A stretch of DNA of 8,351 bases from the NCBI GenBank assembly GCA_036258055.1, contig DATAEK010000288.1, positions 1-8,351 of the forward strand, read 5' to 3'. A program made the position numbers and the translations under genes. The notes beneath the pieces were generated by a model that saw only the letters and a list, made by a program, of their open reading frames with translations, ran no database searches and had not been told where the DNA came from. This document shows, piece after piece, positions 1 through 6,021 of this stretch (position 1 is its first letter; each line of letters begins with the position of its first letter). The stretch comes from DATAEK01 sp036258055. GTDB taxonomy: Bacteria > Acidobacteriota > Vicinamibacteria > Vicinamibacterales > 2-12-FULL-66-21.

Positions 1-282
1 GAGCTCCAGGAGAGCCGCCGCGAACATACCGAGGTGAGCCCGGAGTTGACCGCTGGCGACGTCGATGCGGATTGGGAAGATGCCTATTCAGTTGGCGACG
101 AGGCGCCCGGCGGCGACAATCCGACGCCGGATCAGGATCGCGTGGACGACATCGGCAAGGCCCTTGGCGTCGAGTATCAGGACAACGAGGAGCTCAAGGC
201 GGCGGATAAGATCGCCGAACGCGATCGCCATCGCTGGGAGCTCGACCCCGCCTCGTCCGAGGATTACCAGGATCGCGATTGA
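1..282 (+). CDS. DUF6335-like protein, C-terminal part (5' end outside window)
   Basis: The reading frame is open from the first base of the window to a TGA at 280-282, so this is the C-terminal 93 residues of a longer protein. A GTG at 34 could serve as an internal start, but no convincing Shine-Dalgarno precedes it and homologous-looking sequence (ELQESRREHTEV) runs upstream of it. The visible part is very acidic. It contains a TAGDVDADWEDAYSVGDEA block, then TPDQDRVDDIGKALGVEYQD and a C-terminal RWELDPASSEDY. From memory these blocks match DUF6335, a family of unknown function known from cyanobacteria and also seen in Acidobacteria-like genomes. No catalytic motif, membrane segment or signal peptide is visible, so I assign no function. 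It converges on the propeller gene with 36 bp between stop codons. Coding status is well supported; the family name is recognition only. Confidence 0.72.
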   Translation, partial: ELQESRREHTEVSPELTAGDVDADWEDAYSVGDEAPGGDNPTPDQDRVDDIGKALGVEYQDNEELKAADKIAERDRHRWELDPASSEDYQDRD

Positions 283-295
283 TCCCCGTCCAACG

Positions 296-322
296 CTGAC
301 GGTCCGATCGGCGGACCGTCAG
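296..322. terminator. Perfect 10-bp inverted repeat at a convergent gene junction, putative bidirectional terminator
   Basis: CTGACGGTCC (296-305) and GGACCGTCAG (313-322) are perfect reverse complements around a 7-nt loop. The hairpin starts 13 bp after the DUF6335-like stop codon, and its right arm includes the TGA stop (319-321) of the opposing propeller gene. Its place between convergent genes fits a shared terminator. Neither side has a run of T, so it is not a canonical intrinsic terminator. It may act with Rho or as an mRNA 3' end stabiliser. Confidence 0.55.
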
Positions 323-1641
323 TGCGCGAGGCAATACAGATACTTCGTTCCCCGCAGGAACATCTCGCGATCGACCAGCGCGGGCGATGCGTCGAAATGA
401 TCGTCGAGCGTGTTGGTTCCGATCATCTCGAACGACGGTCCATCCTTGAGCACCGCCGTGGTCCCCTCACGACCGACCACGTAGACGCGACCGGCGGCGC
501 CGACCGGCGACGCGAACACATTGGGCACCCCCTCGATCCGTTGCACCTGATATCTCGGCGTGCCGGTCTTGGCGTCGAAGGCTGACAGGACTCCTGAATT
601 CGTCTTGAGAATGTAAAGTACGCCGCGATACAGCAGCGGCGACGGCACGTACGGGGTATCGCGATCGAGGCTCCAGGCGAGCGCTGGCGATCCGGTCACC
701 TCTCCCTTGGCGTCCCCGAGACGGATCGCCTTCAGGCTGTTGCCGCGGAATCCGCTGGTCACGAACACCATGCCGTCTGCCGCGACGGGCGATGGAATCG
801 GATTCATCGTGACGCCCGCGCTCTCCCACACGATCTTCCCGGTTTCCAGGTCGTAGCTGCGAAGGCGGTTCATCCCGGCGGTTACGACCTGCGCGCGGCC
901 CTCATGTTCGACGACGAGCGGCGTCGCCCAGCTGTCGATCTCGTCACGCTTCATCCGCCAGATCTCGTCGCCGGTACGTTTGTCGAGCGCGACGACGAAC
1001 GATTCCCCCTGGTGATCCCAGACGACAATCAGATACCGGCCGTGCAGCGCGGGAGTGGAGCCTTCGCCGAACTCGTTGCGCATGCGCTTGTCGCCGAGGT
1101 CTTTCTGCCACACCAGCTTTCCGCTCATGTCGTAGGCGTAGATGCCCTGCGATTCGAACGAGGCGATGACGAGCTCGCCGTCGGTCACAGCGGAGCTCGA
1201 GGCCCAGGTTCCGTTGTCCTGATGCGCGGCCTCGCTCGGTACCGCCTCGCGCGCGGTCTGTTCCCAGACGATCTTCCCGGTTTTTCGATCGAGCGCGAGG
1301 ACGACATAACGATGCAGGCCACGCGGCTTGACACCCCCGAGCGGCTGATGCGCAGCCGCGGCATCACCGTCCTTGGGTACGGCCGTCAACAGGAAGATGC
1401 GATCGCCCCAGACGACGGGAGAGGCCGAACCACGGCCGGGGATTTCCACTCTCCACCTGACGTTCTTCGTTTCGCTCCACTCGACGGGCGGGTCAGCGCG
1501 GTCGGACGCACCGGTTGCGAACGGACCACGCCACTGCGGCCAGTACGCCTGACCGTCGGCATCGGCCGCGCGCATCGGCGCCACCAGCGCGAGAGACAGA
1601 GTGAGCGCCATCATGCTGGCGCGGCGGATAGTGAGGGACAT
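319..1641 (-). CDS. Secreted PQQ-binding-like beta-propeller protein
   Basis: This 440-residue protein opens with a Sec-type signal sequence: basic LTIRR, a hydrophobic core at about 10-22, and a likely cleavage after MRA or AADA near residue 25-28. The mature part starts with YWPQWRGP (33-40), a signature of PQQ-like propellers in planctomycetes and Acidobacteria. Propeller strands with the usual D-x-x-TGK-x-x-W pattern follow at about 115-126 (LALDRKTGKIVW), 169-178 (AYDMSGKLVW), 217-228 (VALDKRTGDEIW), 262-272 (SYDLETGKIVW) and 353-364 (SAFDAKTGTPRY), enough for a single six- to eight-bladed ring. No dehydrogenase catalytic residues are evident, so a binding or scaffold role outside the cytoplasm is likelier than an enzyme; BamB is the nearest known fold. 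The ATG at 1641 is chosen because AGGAG lies 5 nt upstream (1647-1651) and the signal peptide begins there; the open frame reaching 1866 overlaps cmk. It lies 64 bp behind cmk, probably co-transcribed with it. Confidence 0.85.
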   Translation of the reverse strand: MSLTIRRASMMALTLSLALVAPMRAADADGQAYWPQWRGPFATGASDRADPPVEWSETKNVRWRVEIPGRGSASPVVWGDRIFLLTAVPKDGDAAAAHQPLGGVKPRGLHRYVVLALDRKTGKIVWEQTAREAVPSEAAHQDNGTWASSSAVTDGELVIASFESQGIYAYDMSGKLVWQKDLGDKRMRNEFGEGSTPALHGRYLIVVWDHQGESFVVALDKRTGDEIWRMKRDEIDSWATPLVVEHEGRAQVVTAGMNRLRSYDLETGKIVWESAGVTMNPIPSPVAADGMVFVTSGFRGNSLKAIRLGDAKGEVTGSPALAWSLDRDTPYVPSPLLYRGVLYILKTNSGVLSAFDAKTGTPRYQVQRIEGVPNVFASPVGAAGRVYVVGREGTTAVLKDGPSFEMIGTNTLDDHFDASPALVDREMFLRGTKYLYCLAH

Positions 1642-1659
1642 CGCTTCTCCTGGAAAGGG

Positions 1660-1677
1660 CCGGACCAGCCGGTCCGG
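1660..1677 (-). promoter_or_regulatory. Hairpin between cmk and the propeller gene, just upstream of the ribosome binding site
   Basis: CCGGACC (1660-1666) and GGTCCGG (1671-1677) form a perfect 7-bp stem with a 4-nt loop in the 64-bp gap after cmk. On the minus strand it ends 8 nt before the AGGAG of the propeller gene. No T-run follows, so it is a poor intrinsic terminator. It could be an mRNA processing or stability element that separates expression of the two genes. The structure is visible; the role is inferred. Confidence 0.4.
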
Positions 1678-1705
1678 TGTCATGCACGCTTGATCGAGCC
1701 TGGGT

Positions 1706-2374
1706 TCAGGACCGTTGCCGGGTTGCGACGATCTCGAGCACGCGTTCGATGACGCTTTGAATCGGAATGCCTGTCGTATCGATGTCGACCGCATCGTCTG
1801 CCCGCACGAGGGGCGACGCGGTCCGGGTTCGATCGCTGCGGTCGCGTTCCTCGAGGGCCATTGCAACCTCCTGGAGCGCCGAGCCGGTTCGTCCCGCCGT
1901 GTGCGCCGGGTCCTGCGCTCGACGCCGTGCGCGCTCCTCGGGCGACGCGTCGAGAAAGACCTTGACGTCGGCGTTCGGAAACACCACGGTGCCGATGTCG
2001 CGCCCCTCCATCACGACGCCGCCTTCGCGCCCCATCTCGCGCTGCTGGGCGATGAGCCGCTCGCGCACGCGCGGTTGACGCGACACCGCCGCGGACGCCG
2101 CGTCGATCTGCGGCGTGCGGATGGCGGAGGCCACGTCAACGCCATCGACCCGCACCACCCCGTCGCCTGTCTCGATCGACACACGGCGGGCGAGCGCCGC
2201 AATCGCGTCCTCGTCGGTGAGCGCGATCTGCTCGTGCAACGCCTTCCAGGCCACGGCGCGATACATCGCGCCGGTGTCAATGTGCCGGTAGTTGAGACGT
2301 GACGCCACCGCACGTGCCACCGTCCCTTTACCGGCACCCGACGGCCCATCGATCGCGATGATGAGGCGCTTCAC
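1706..2374 (-). CDS. cmk: Cytidylate (CMP/dCMP) kinase
   Basis: Cmk transfers phosphate from ATP to CMP or dCMP in the cytoplasm, feeding RNA, DNA and phospholipid precursor pools. The 222-residue length is normal for the family. The N-terminus carries the P-loop GPSGAGKGT (10-18). DTGAMYRA (33-40) is the nucleotide-monophosphate contact region, and MEGRDIGTVVFP (122-133) is the conserved Cmk block whose Arg and Asp contact CMP. DASPEERARRR follows, and a lid-like ERDRSDRTRTASPL stretch lies near 174-187. The start is set at a GTG (2372-2374) giving VKRLIIAIDGPSG, the normal Cmk N-terminus; the 17 extra residues available upstream look unlike the family. No good Shine-Dalgarno precedes the GTG; the leader holds CCTCCT instead. 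In many bacteria cmk follows scpA-scpB-rluB on the same strand; here the plus-strand hydrolase separates it from them. Confidence 0.95.
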   Translation of the reverse strand: MKRLIIAIDGPSGAGKGTVARAVASRLNYRHIDTGAMYRAVAWKALHEQIALTDEDAIAALARRVSIETGDGVVRVDGVDVASAIRTPQIDAASAAVSRQPRVRERLIAQQREMGREGGVVMEGRDIGTVVFPNADVKVFLDASPEERARRRAQDPAHTAGRTGSALQEVAMALEERDRSDRTRTASPLVRADDAVDIDTTGIPIQSVIERVLEIVATRQRS

Positions 2375-2410
2375 AGAACACCAGGAGGAATTACCGATTT
2401 CACGGTGCAG

Positions 2411-2416
2411 TATTAT
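2411..2416 (+). promoter_or_regulatory. Candidate -10 box for the hydrolase gene, suggesting a leaderless transcript
   Basis: TATTAT sits 8 nt before the ATG at 2425, matching TATAAT at five of six positions. Transcription from it would begin at or within about two bases of the start codon, giving a leaderless mRNA. This agrees with the lack of a Shine-Dalgarno at normal spacing. No good -35 is visible 16-18 bp upstream (around 2387-2394). The match is short, so support is modest. Confidence 0.4.
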
Positions 2417-2417
2417 C
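2412..2417 (-). promoter_or_regulatory. Candidate -10 box for cmk, overlapping the divergent hydrolase box
   Basis: Read on the minus strand this is GATAAT, five of six matches to the -10 consensus, with 37 nt between it and the cmk GTG, leaving a leader of about 30 nt. It overlaps the opposite-strand TATTAT by five bases, so the two promoters would compete for polymerase. No clear -35 is visible inside the hydrolase coding start. Weak support. Confidence 0.25.
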
Positions 2418-2424
2418 CCCCGCA

Positions 2425-3582
2425 ATGTCTCTGGCGCGGAAAGGAGCGCTGACCCTTGGTGTCGCGCTCTTCTGCCTGGCCTTCAGCGCTGTCGCGTTCC
2501 ACAAATACGTGCGCGGTGCCGCGTTCGTGATTCAGGCGTCGGGTATGCAGGGCGTCGCGCGCGCGCTGGCCGACTGGGATCGAACGACCTTCACCGAACA
2601 GCCCATCCGCATTCCGTGGCGGAACGGCGAGCTGTCCGGACGCCGCTACCTGCCTTCGCAGGTCAGCGGTCGCGCGATCCTGCTGGTGCCCGGGGTTCAC
2701 GCGTCGGGGATCGATGAGCCACGCCTGGTCGGGTTCGCGCGCGACATCGCGTCATCCGGGCATCCGGTCGTGACTGCAGCGCTCGAGGATCTGGCGCATT
2801 ACCGCGTCACGGTCCGCTCGACCGACATGATCGAGGACGCGGCAACCTGGCTCGTTGGACAAACCGATCTCGCCCCCGACGGCCGGATTGGCATGCTCGG
2901 AATCAGCTTCGCGGGAGGTCTTTCGATCGTTGCCGCTGGACGGCCGACGATCCGCGATCGCGTGGCCTTCGTGCTCTCGTTCGGCGGCCACGGCGATCTC
3001 CCGCGGACGCTGCGGTATCTCTGCACCGGCGTCCAAGCCGATGGCAAGGCTCGACCGCCGCACGACTACGGCGTCGCGATCATCACCCTCGGCGTCGCCG
3101 ACCGCATCGTCCCAAGCGACCAGGTGCAGCCCCTGCGCGACACGATTCTCGCCTTTCTCGAAGCGTCACGTCTCGATCTCATCGACAAAGCGCGGTCGCA
3201 GCAGGAATTCGCGCGCGCCAGGACGCTGGCCACCTTGCTTCCGGAGCCGTCATTGACGCTGATGACCTACATCAACGACCGCAACGTCGCGAAGCTGGGC
3301 CCGATTCTCTTGCCGCACGTCGCGGCGTTCGGCGGTGATCCGGCGCTCTCACCGTCACGATCGTCGCCGCCGACGTGTCCCGTCTTTCTTCTGCACGGTA
3401 CGGATGACAACGTGATCCCAGCCATCGAGTCGGTGCTCCTTGCCGACGAGCTCCGCTCACGCGGCGTCGTCGTCCACCAACTCGCGACGCCACTCATCAC
3501 GCATGCGGAAGTCGATCGCTCGGCTGCGGTCTCGGTGATCTGGAAGCTGGTGAAGTTCTGGGGGGATGCCCTGGCGATGTAG
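2425..3582 (+). CDS. Membrane-anchored or exported alpha/beta hydrolase
   Basis: This 385-residue protein begins with a basic N-terminus (ARK) and a hydrophobic segment at about 8-25 followed by HKYVR. It is best read as a signal anchor or uncleaved signal peptide that places the enzyme outside the inner membrane. Alpha/beta-hydrolase hallmarks follow: an LLVPGVHASG oxyanion-loop region (86-95), the nucleophile elbow MLGISFAGG with Ser161, the acid segment FLLHGTDDNVIP with Asp328 (or Asp327), and His360 in ITHAEVD. The triad is complete and correctly ordered. The elbow reads G-x-S-x-A-G, with Ala at the usual second Gly, closer to GxSYxG-type elbows than to GxSxG. A long segment (about 190-315) between nucleophile and acid forms a large cap, so substrate cannot be told. 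The start is the ATG at 2425; there is no Shine-Dalgarno at normal distance. It is divergent from cmk and convergent with rluB, interrupting an otherwise minus-strand cluster. The fold is certain; the reaction is unknown. Confidence 0.85.
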   Translation: MSLARKGALTLGVALFCLAFSAVAFHKYVRGAAFVIQASGMQGVARALADWDRTTFTEQPIRIPWRNGELSGRRYLPSQVSGRAILLVPGVHASGIDEPRLVGFARDIASSGHPVVTAALEDLAHYRVTVRSTDMIEDAATWLVGQTDLAPDGRIGMLGISFAGGLSIVAAGRPTIRDRVAFVLSFGGHGDLPRTLRYLCTGVQADGKARPPHDYGVAIITLGVADRIVPSDQVQPLRDTILAFLEASRLDLIDKARSQQEFARARTLATLLPEPSLTLMTYINDRNVAKLGPILLPHVAAFGGDPALSPSRSSPPTCPVFLLHGTDDNVIPAIESVLLADELRSRGVVVHQLATPLITHAEVDRSAAVSVIWKLVKFWGDALAM

Positions 3583-3637
3583 GCCCGACCGTCAGGCCGG
3601 ACGTGCTGCCGATCACGCCTTCGTTGATGACCCGGTG

Positions 3638-4372
3638 TCACGCTCGTCGCAATGCCGCCACTTCCCGTGGTGTGAGGTCCCGGACTTCGCCGGGACGGAG
3701 GCGATCGTCCACGATTGGCCCGATTCGCACGCGACGCAGGCGGACCACGGGATGGCCGATCTCGTCACACATCTTCCGCACCTGCCGGTTCCGTCCTTCG
3801 CGCACGACCAGCGACAGCAGTGACTGCGAGCCACCGGATGACTCGATTGTTCTGCTCAGCCGAACGGTCGCGGCCAGCGTTCGGCGGCCGTCGATGATGA
3901 CGCCTCGGGCGAGGCGCTGCAGGGCGTGACGATCGGGAGTCCCGCGTACGCGCACCTCGTACTCTCGCTCGATTTCGTGGCTCGGATGGGTCAGCCGCGC
4001 GGCGAGCTCCCCGTCGCTCGTCAGAATCAGCAAACCCTCGGAGTCGTAGTCGAGACGGCCGACCGGATAGACGTACTCACGAATCCCCTTCTTCGCGAGC
4101 AGATCGATGACCGTCGGTCTGTGTTCCGGGTCGACGCGGCTCGAAATGTAGCCGCGAGGTTTGTTGAGCAGAAGGTAGAGGCGCCGTGCGGTGGTTTTGA
4201 TTCGGCGTCCGTCAACACGAATGTCGTCGGCGTCGGGATCGGCCTTTGTACCGAGCTCGGTAACCGTCTGTCCGTTGACGCTCACCCGCCCTTCGGCAAT
4301 CAGCGTCTCGGCCGCGCGGCGCGACGCGATGCCGGCCGCGGAGAGCAGCTTCTGCAGGCGGGCTGGCGGCAT
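3638..4372 (-). CDS. rluB: 23S/16S rRNA pseudouridine synthase, RluB/RsuA family
   Basis: The protein isomerises one uridine in ribosomal RNA to pseudouridine. At 244 residues it is a typical compact family member. An N-terminal S4 RNA-binding domain covers about 1-58 (RLQKLLSAAGIASRRAAETL, then GRVSVNGQ). The catalytic domain starts with LLLNKPRGYISS (67-78), which is the usual KP-x-G block, and has the active-site loop GRLDYDSEGLLILT with catalytic Asp108. EREYEVRVRG (135-144) and REGRNRQVRKMCDEIGHPV (191-209) are further conserved blocks. The family includes RluB (23S U2605), RluE, RluF and RsuA (16S U516). The location after scpB favours RluB, but sequence alone does not fix the target base. 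It starts at ATG 4372, 23 bp after the scpB stop, with only a weak purine-rich stretch upstream, so translation may be coupled. It is the last gene of the operon; the 55 bp to the convergent hydrolase hold no clear terminator. Confidence 0.92.
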   Translation of the reverse strand: MPPARLQKLLSAAGIASRRAAETLIAEGRVSVNGQTVTELGTKADPDADDIRVDGRRIKTTARRLYLLLNKPRGYISSRVDPEHRPTVIDLLAKKGIREYVYPVGRLDYDSEGLLILTSDGELAARLTHPSHEIEREYEVRVRGTPDRHALQRLARGVIIDGRRTLAATVRLSRTIESSGGSQSLLSLVVREGRNRQVRKMCDEIGHPVVRLRRVRIGPIVDDRLRPGEVRDLTPREVAALRRA

Positions 4373-4395
4373 ACCATGATCCGCGCGACTGCGGC

Positions 4396-5034
4396 TCAGT
4401 GAACCTTGCCGTCACCTGACGTGCCGTTGTCGAGGACGATCGGCTCCGGCTCGAACGGGAGTGACGACGTGGCAACCGTCGGCTCGGCGAGCGCGTTCGG
4501 CAGCTCGAATCCGAGCGCGTCCGACATCTCTTCGACCTTCGGCAGATCGTTCAAATCGTTCAACCCGAAACGCTCCAGGAATTCGCGGGTGGTGGCGTAC
4601 ATGAAGGGACGTCCCACGACCTGCTTGCGCCCAACGGTTTTGATCAGATGACGCTCGATCAGCGTCGAGAGCACGCCGCCCGAGCTGCTCACGCCGCGGA
4701 TTTCCGCGATCTCCGGCGCGGTAACCGGCTGCTTGTAGGCGATCACCGCGAGGGTCTCGAGCGCCTGCACGGAGAGTTTCTGCGTCGTCCGCTCGTGGAA
4801 CAGCTTCCGCACCCACTCGTGCAGCTCGGTGCGCGTGACGATCTGATACCCTCCCGCCACCTCGACGAGCTGCAACCCGCCCGGTTGCTCGTATTCAGCG
4901 CGCACGGCCGCCAGCGCAGCGTCCACGTCTTCCTTCGGTTCTCCGTCGAGCAGCTTGTAGAGCGTTTTGATGGTCAGCGGCTCGGGCGACGCGAAGATGA
5001 GGGCCTCGACGATGGGTTTGAGATGGTCGGACAC
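4396..5034 (-). CDS. scpB: Segregation and condensation protein B (kleisin-associated WHD protein)
   Basis: ScpB dimers bind the ScpA kleisin and, with SMC, form the bacterial condensin that compacts and segregates the chromosome. The 212-residue protein has the two winged-helix domains of the family. The first begins LKPIVEALIFASPEPLT and ends near LQLVEVAGGYQIVTR. The second holds LSVQALETLAVIAYKQPVTAPEIAEIRGVSS, then LIERHLIKTVGRKQVVGRPFMYATTREFLERFGL. After about residue 165 there is an acidic, low-complexity tail of some 40 residues, common in ScpB. The start is GTG at 5032-5034, supported by AGGAAGG (5041-5047) with a 6-nt spacer and by the family's normal N-terminus. The open frame continues to 5298 without family similarity and through scpA, so longer starts are rejected. 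It follows scpA by 28 bp. Confidence 0.95.
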   Translation of the reverse strand: MSDHLKPIVEALIFASPEPLTIKTLYKLLDGEPKEDVDAALAAVRAEYEQPGGLQLVEVAGGYQIVTRTELHEWVRKLFHERTTQKLSVQALETLAVIAYKQPVTAPEIAEIRGVSSSGGVLSTLIERHLIKTVGRKQVVGRPFMYATTREFLERFGLNDLNDLPKVEEMSDALGFELPNALAEPTVATSSLPFEPEPIVLDNGTSGDGKVH

Positions 5035-5062
5035 TGGATGCCTTCCTGATGCTTGTCGCTTT

Positions 5063-6007
5063 CTATGAAACCTTGTCGCTATCCGCCGGCCGCAGGGCGC
5101 CGTCCGCGTTATCCGCGTTGCCCACCTCGCTGTCCGCGGCCCGCGGTTCGCTATCTGCGGGACGCGATTCGGCGGCTGCGGCCTCTTCGCGGTCAGCTTC
5201 GTGCTTGTGGGCCGCTGCTCGTTGCTCCGGATCGAGAAGCGGCTTCGGCGCGTCGGCCGGGCGCGCACGTTTGTAGACGCGAATCGGCCCGAGCACACCC
5301 GATTGAAACACGCGTACCAGCTTGAGCCGGATCATCTCGAGCAGCGCGAGGAACGTGACGATCAGCCCCGCCCGCGTCTGCACGTCCGCGAACAGATCCT
5401 CGAATCCGCAGGCCTCGGTTTCGGACAGCTTCGACAGCAGTTGATCGATGCGTTCCTCGATCGGGATCTGCTCGCCGGGCAGATAAATCTTCGGGCGCTG
5501 TTTCGCCCGCTCGACGACCGCGCGGAAGGCGCTGATCAGGCTGAACAGATCGACTTCAACTTCCGGCTCGGGCGCTTCACCGGCGATCTCGCTGATCGGA
5601 CCGTCGGGTCTCGTCCACTGCGCGCTGCGCAGTGTCTCGCGCTCGTGCAGCAGTTCCGCAGCGGCCTTGAACTTCTGATGCTCGAGCAGCCGCCGCACCA
5701 GCGCTTCGCGCGGATCCTCTTCGGGGTCCTCCTGCGCCGGATCGGCCCGGGGCAGGAGCATCCGCGACTTGATGTGGATCAGCGTCGCCGCCATCACCAG
5801 GAACTCGCCGGCGACGTCGAGGTTCATCTCCTGCATCAGATCGATGTAATCGAGGTACTGCTGCGTGATCAGCACGATCGGGATGTCGTAGATGTTCACC
5901 TCGTGTGTCTTGATGAGGTGAAGCAGCAGATCGAGTGGCCCTTCGAAGTTCGCCAGCCTGACTGGATACGCCTCGAGCACGGATTCGAATTCGGGATCGG
6001 TCAGCAT
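5063..6007 (-). CDS. scpA: Segregation and condensation protein A (kleisin) with extended C-terminus
   Basis: ScpA is the kleisin that bridges SMC heads and recruits ScpB. The N-terminal SMC-neck-binding part is clear: YPVRLANFEGPLDLLLHLIK (14-33), VNIYDIPIVLITQQYLDYI (37-55) and AGEFLVMAATLIHIKSRMLLP (66-86). A variable acidic linker (about 88-150) precedes the C-terminal winged helix, TFLALLEMIRLKLVRVFQS (218-236), which binds the SMC cap. The family normally ends around residue 245-250; here about 65 more residues follow, rich in Ala, Glu, Asp and Arg and ending in a 7-residue repeat (ADSE-type). Total length is 314 against roughly 240-270 usual. The frame is intact, so this is an extension and not a frameshift. 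Starts at ATG 6007 with GGAAG on the minus strand 9 nt upstream, inside the 14-bp gap after trpS. Confidence 0.95.
   Translation of the reverse strand: MLTDPEFESVLEAYPVRLANFEGPLDLLLHLIKTHEVNIYDIPIVLITQQYLDYIDLMQEMNLDVAGEFLVMAATLIHIKSRMLLPRADPAQEDPEEDPREALVRRLLEHQKFKAAAELLHERETLRSAQWTRPDGPISEIAGEAPEPEVEVDLFSLISAFRAVVERAKQRPKIYLPGEQIPIEERIDQLLSKLSETEACGFEDLFADVQTRAGLIVTFLALLEMIRLKLVRVFQSGVLGPIRVYKRARPADAPKPLLDPEQRAAAHKHEADREEAAAAESRPADSEPRAADSEVGNADNADGALRPADSDKVS
5076..5158 (-). repeat. Degenerate 21-bp (7-codon) tandem repeat encoding the ScpA tail
   Basis: Four copies of an 11-nt core close to tcgctatccgc (plus strand) occur at 5076-5086, 5106-5116, 5127-5137 and 5148-5158. Start-to-start distances are 30, 21 and 21 bp, so the period preserves frame. 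On the minus strand the core gives the codons for Ala-Asp-Ser/Asn-Glu/Ala/Asp, producing ADSE, ADSE, ADNAD and ADSD in the protein. A separate 9-nt direct repeat, cttgtcgct, lies at 5052-5060 and 5072-5080, one copy on each side of the scpA stop codon. Confidence 0.6.
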
Positions 6008-6021
6008 TGGCGGTTACTTCC

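Noticed and set aside
904..1752. Open frame of 282 codons on the plus strand antisense to the propeller gene
   Set aside because: Composition is Arg/Asp-rich without family similarity, and the minus-strand protein explains the region fully.
1642..1866. Longer N-terminus for the propeller protein
   Set aside because: It would run into cmk and place the signal peptide at residue 76; the ATG at 1641 has AGGAG at ideal spacing.
3583..3637. Possible terminator between the hydrolase and rluB
   Set aside because: Only 4-bp matches (GGCC, CGTG/CACG) were found, with no stable stem or T-run.
5035..5298. Longer N-terminus for scpB
   Set aside because: The extra 88 residues overlap scpA in another frame, lack ScpB similarity, and the GTG at 5034 has a strong ribosome binding site.
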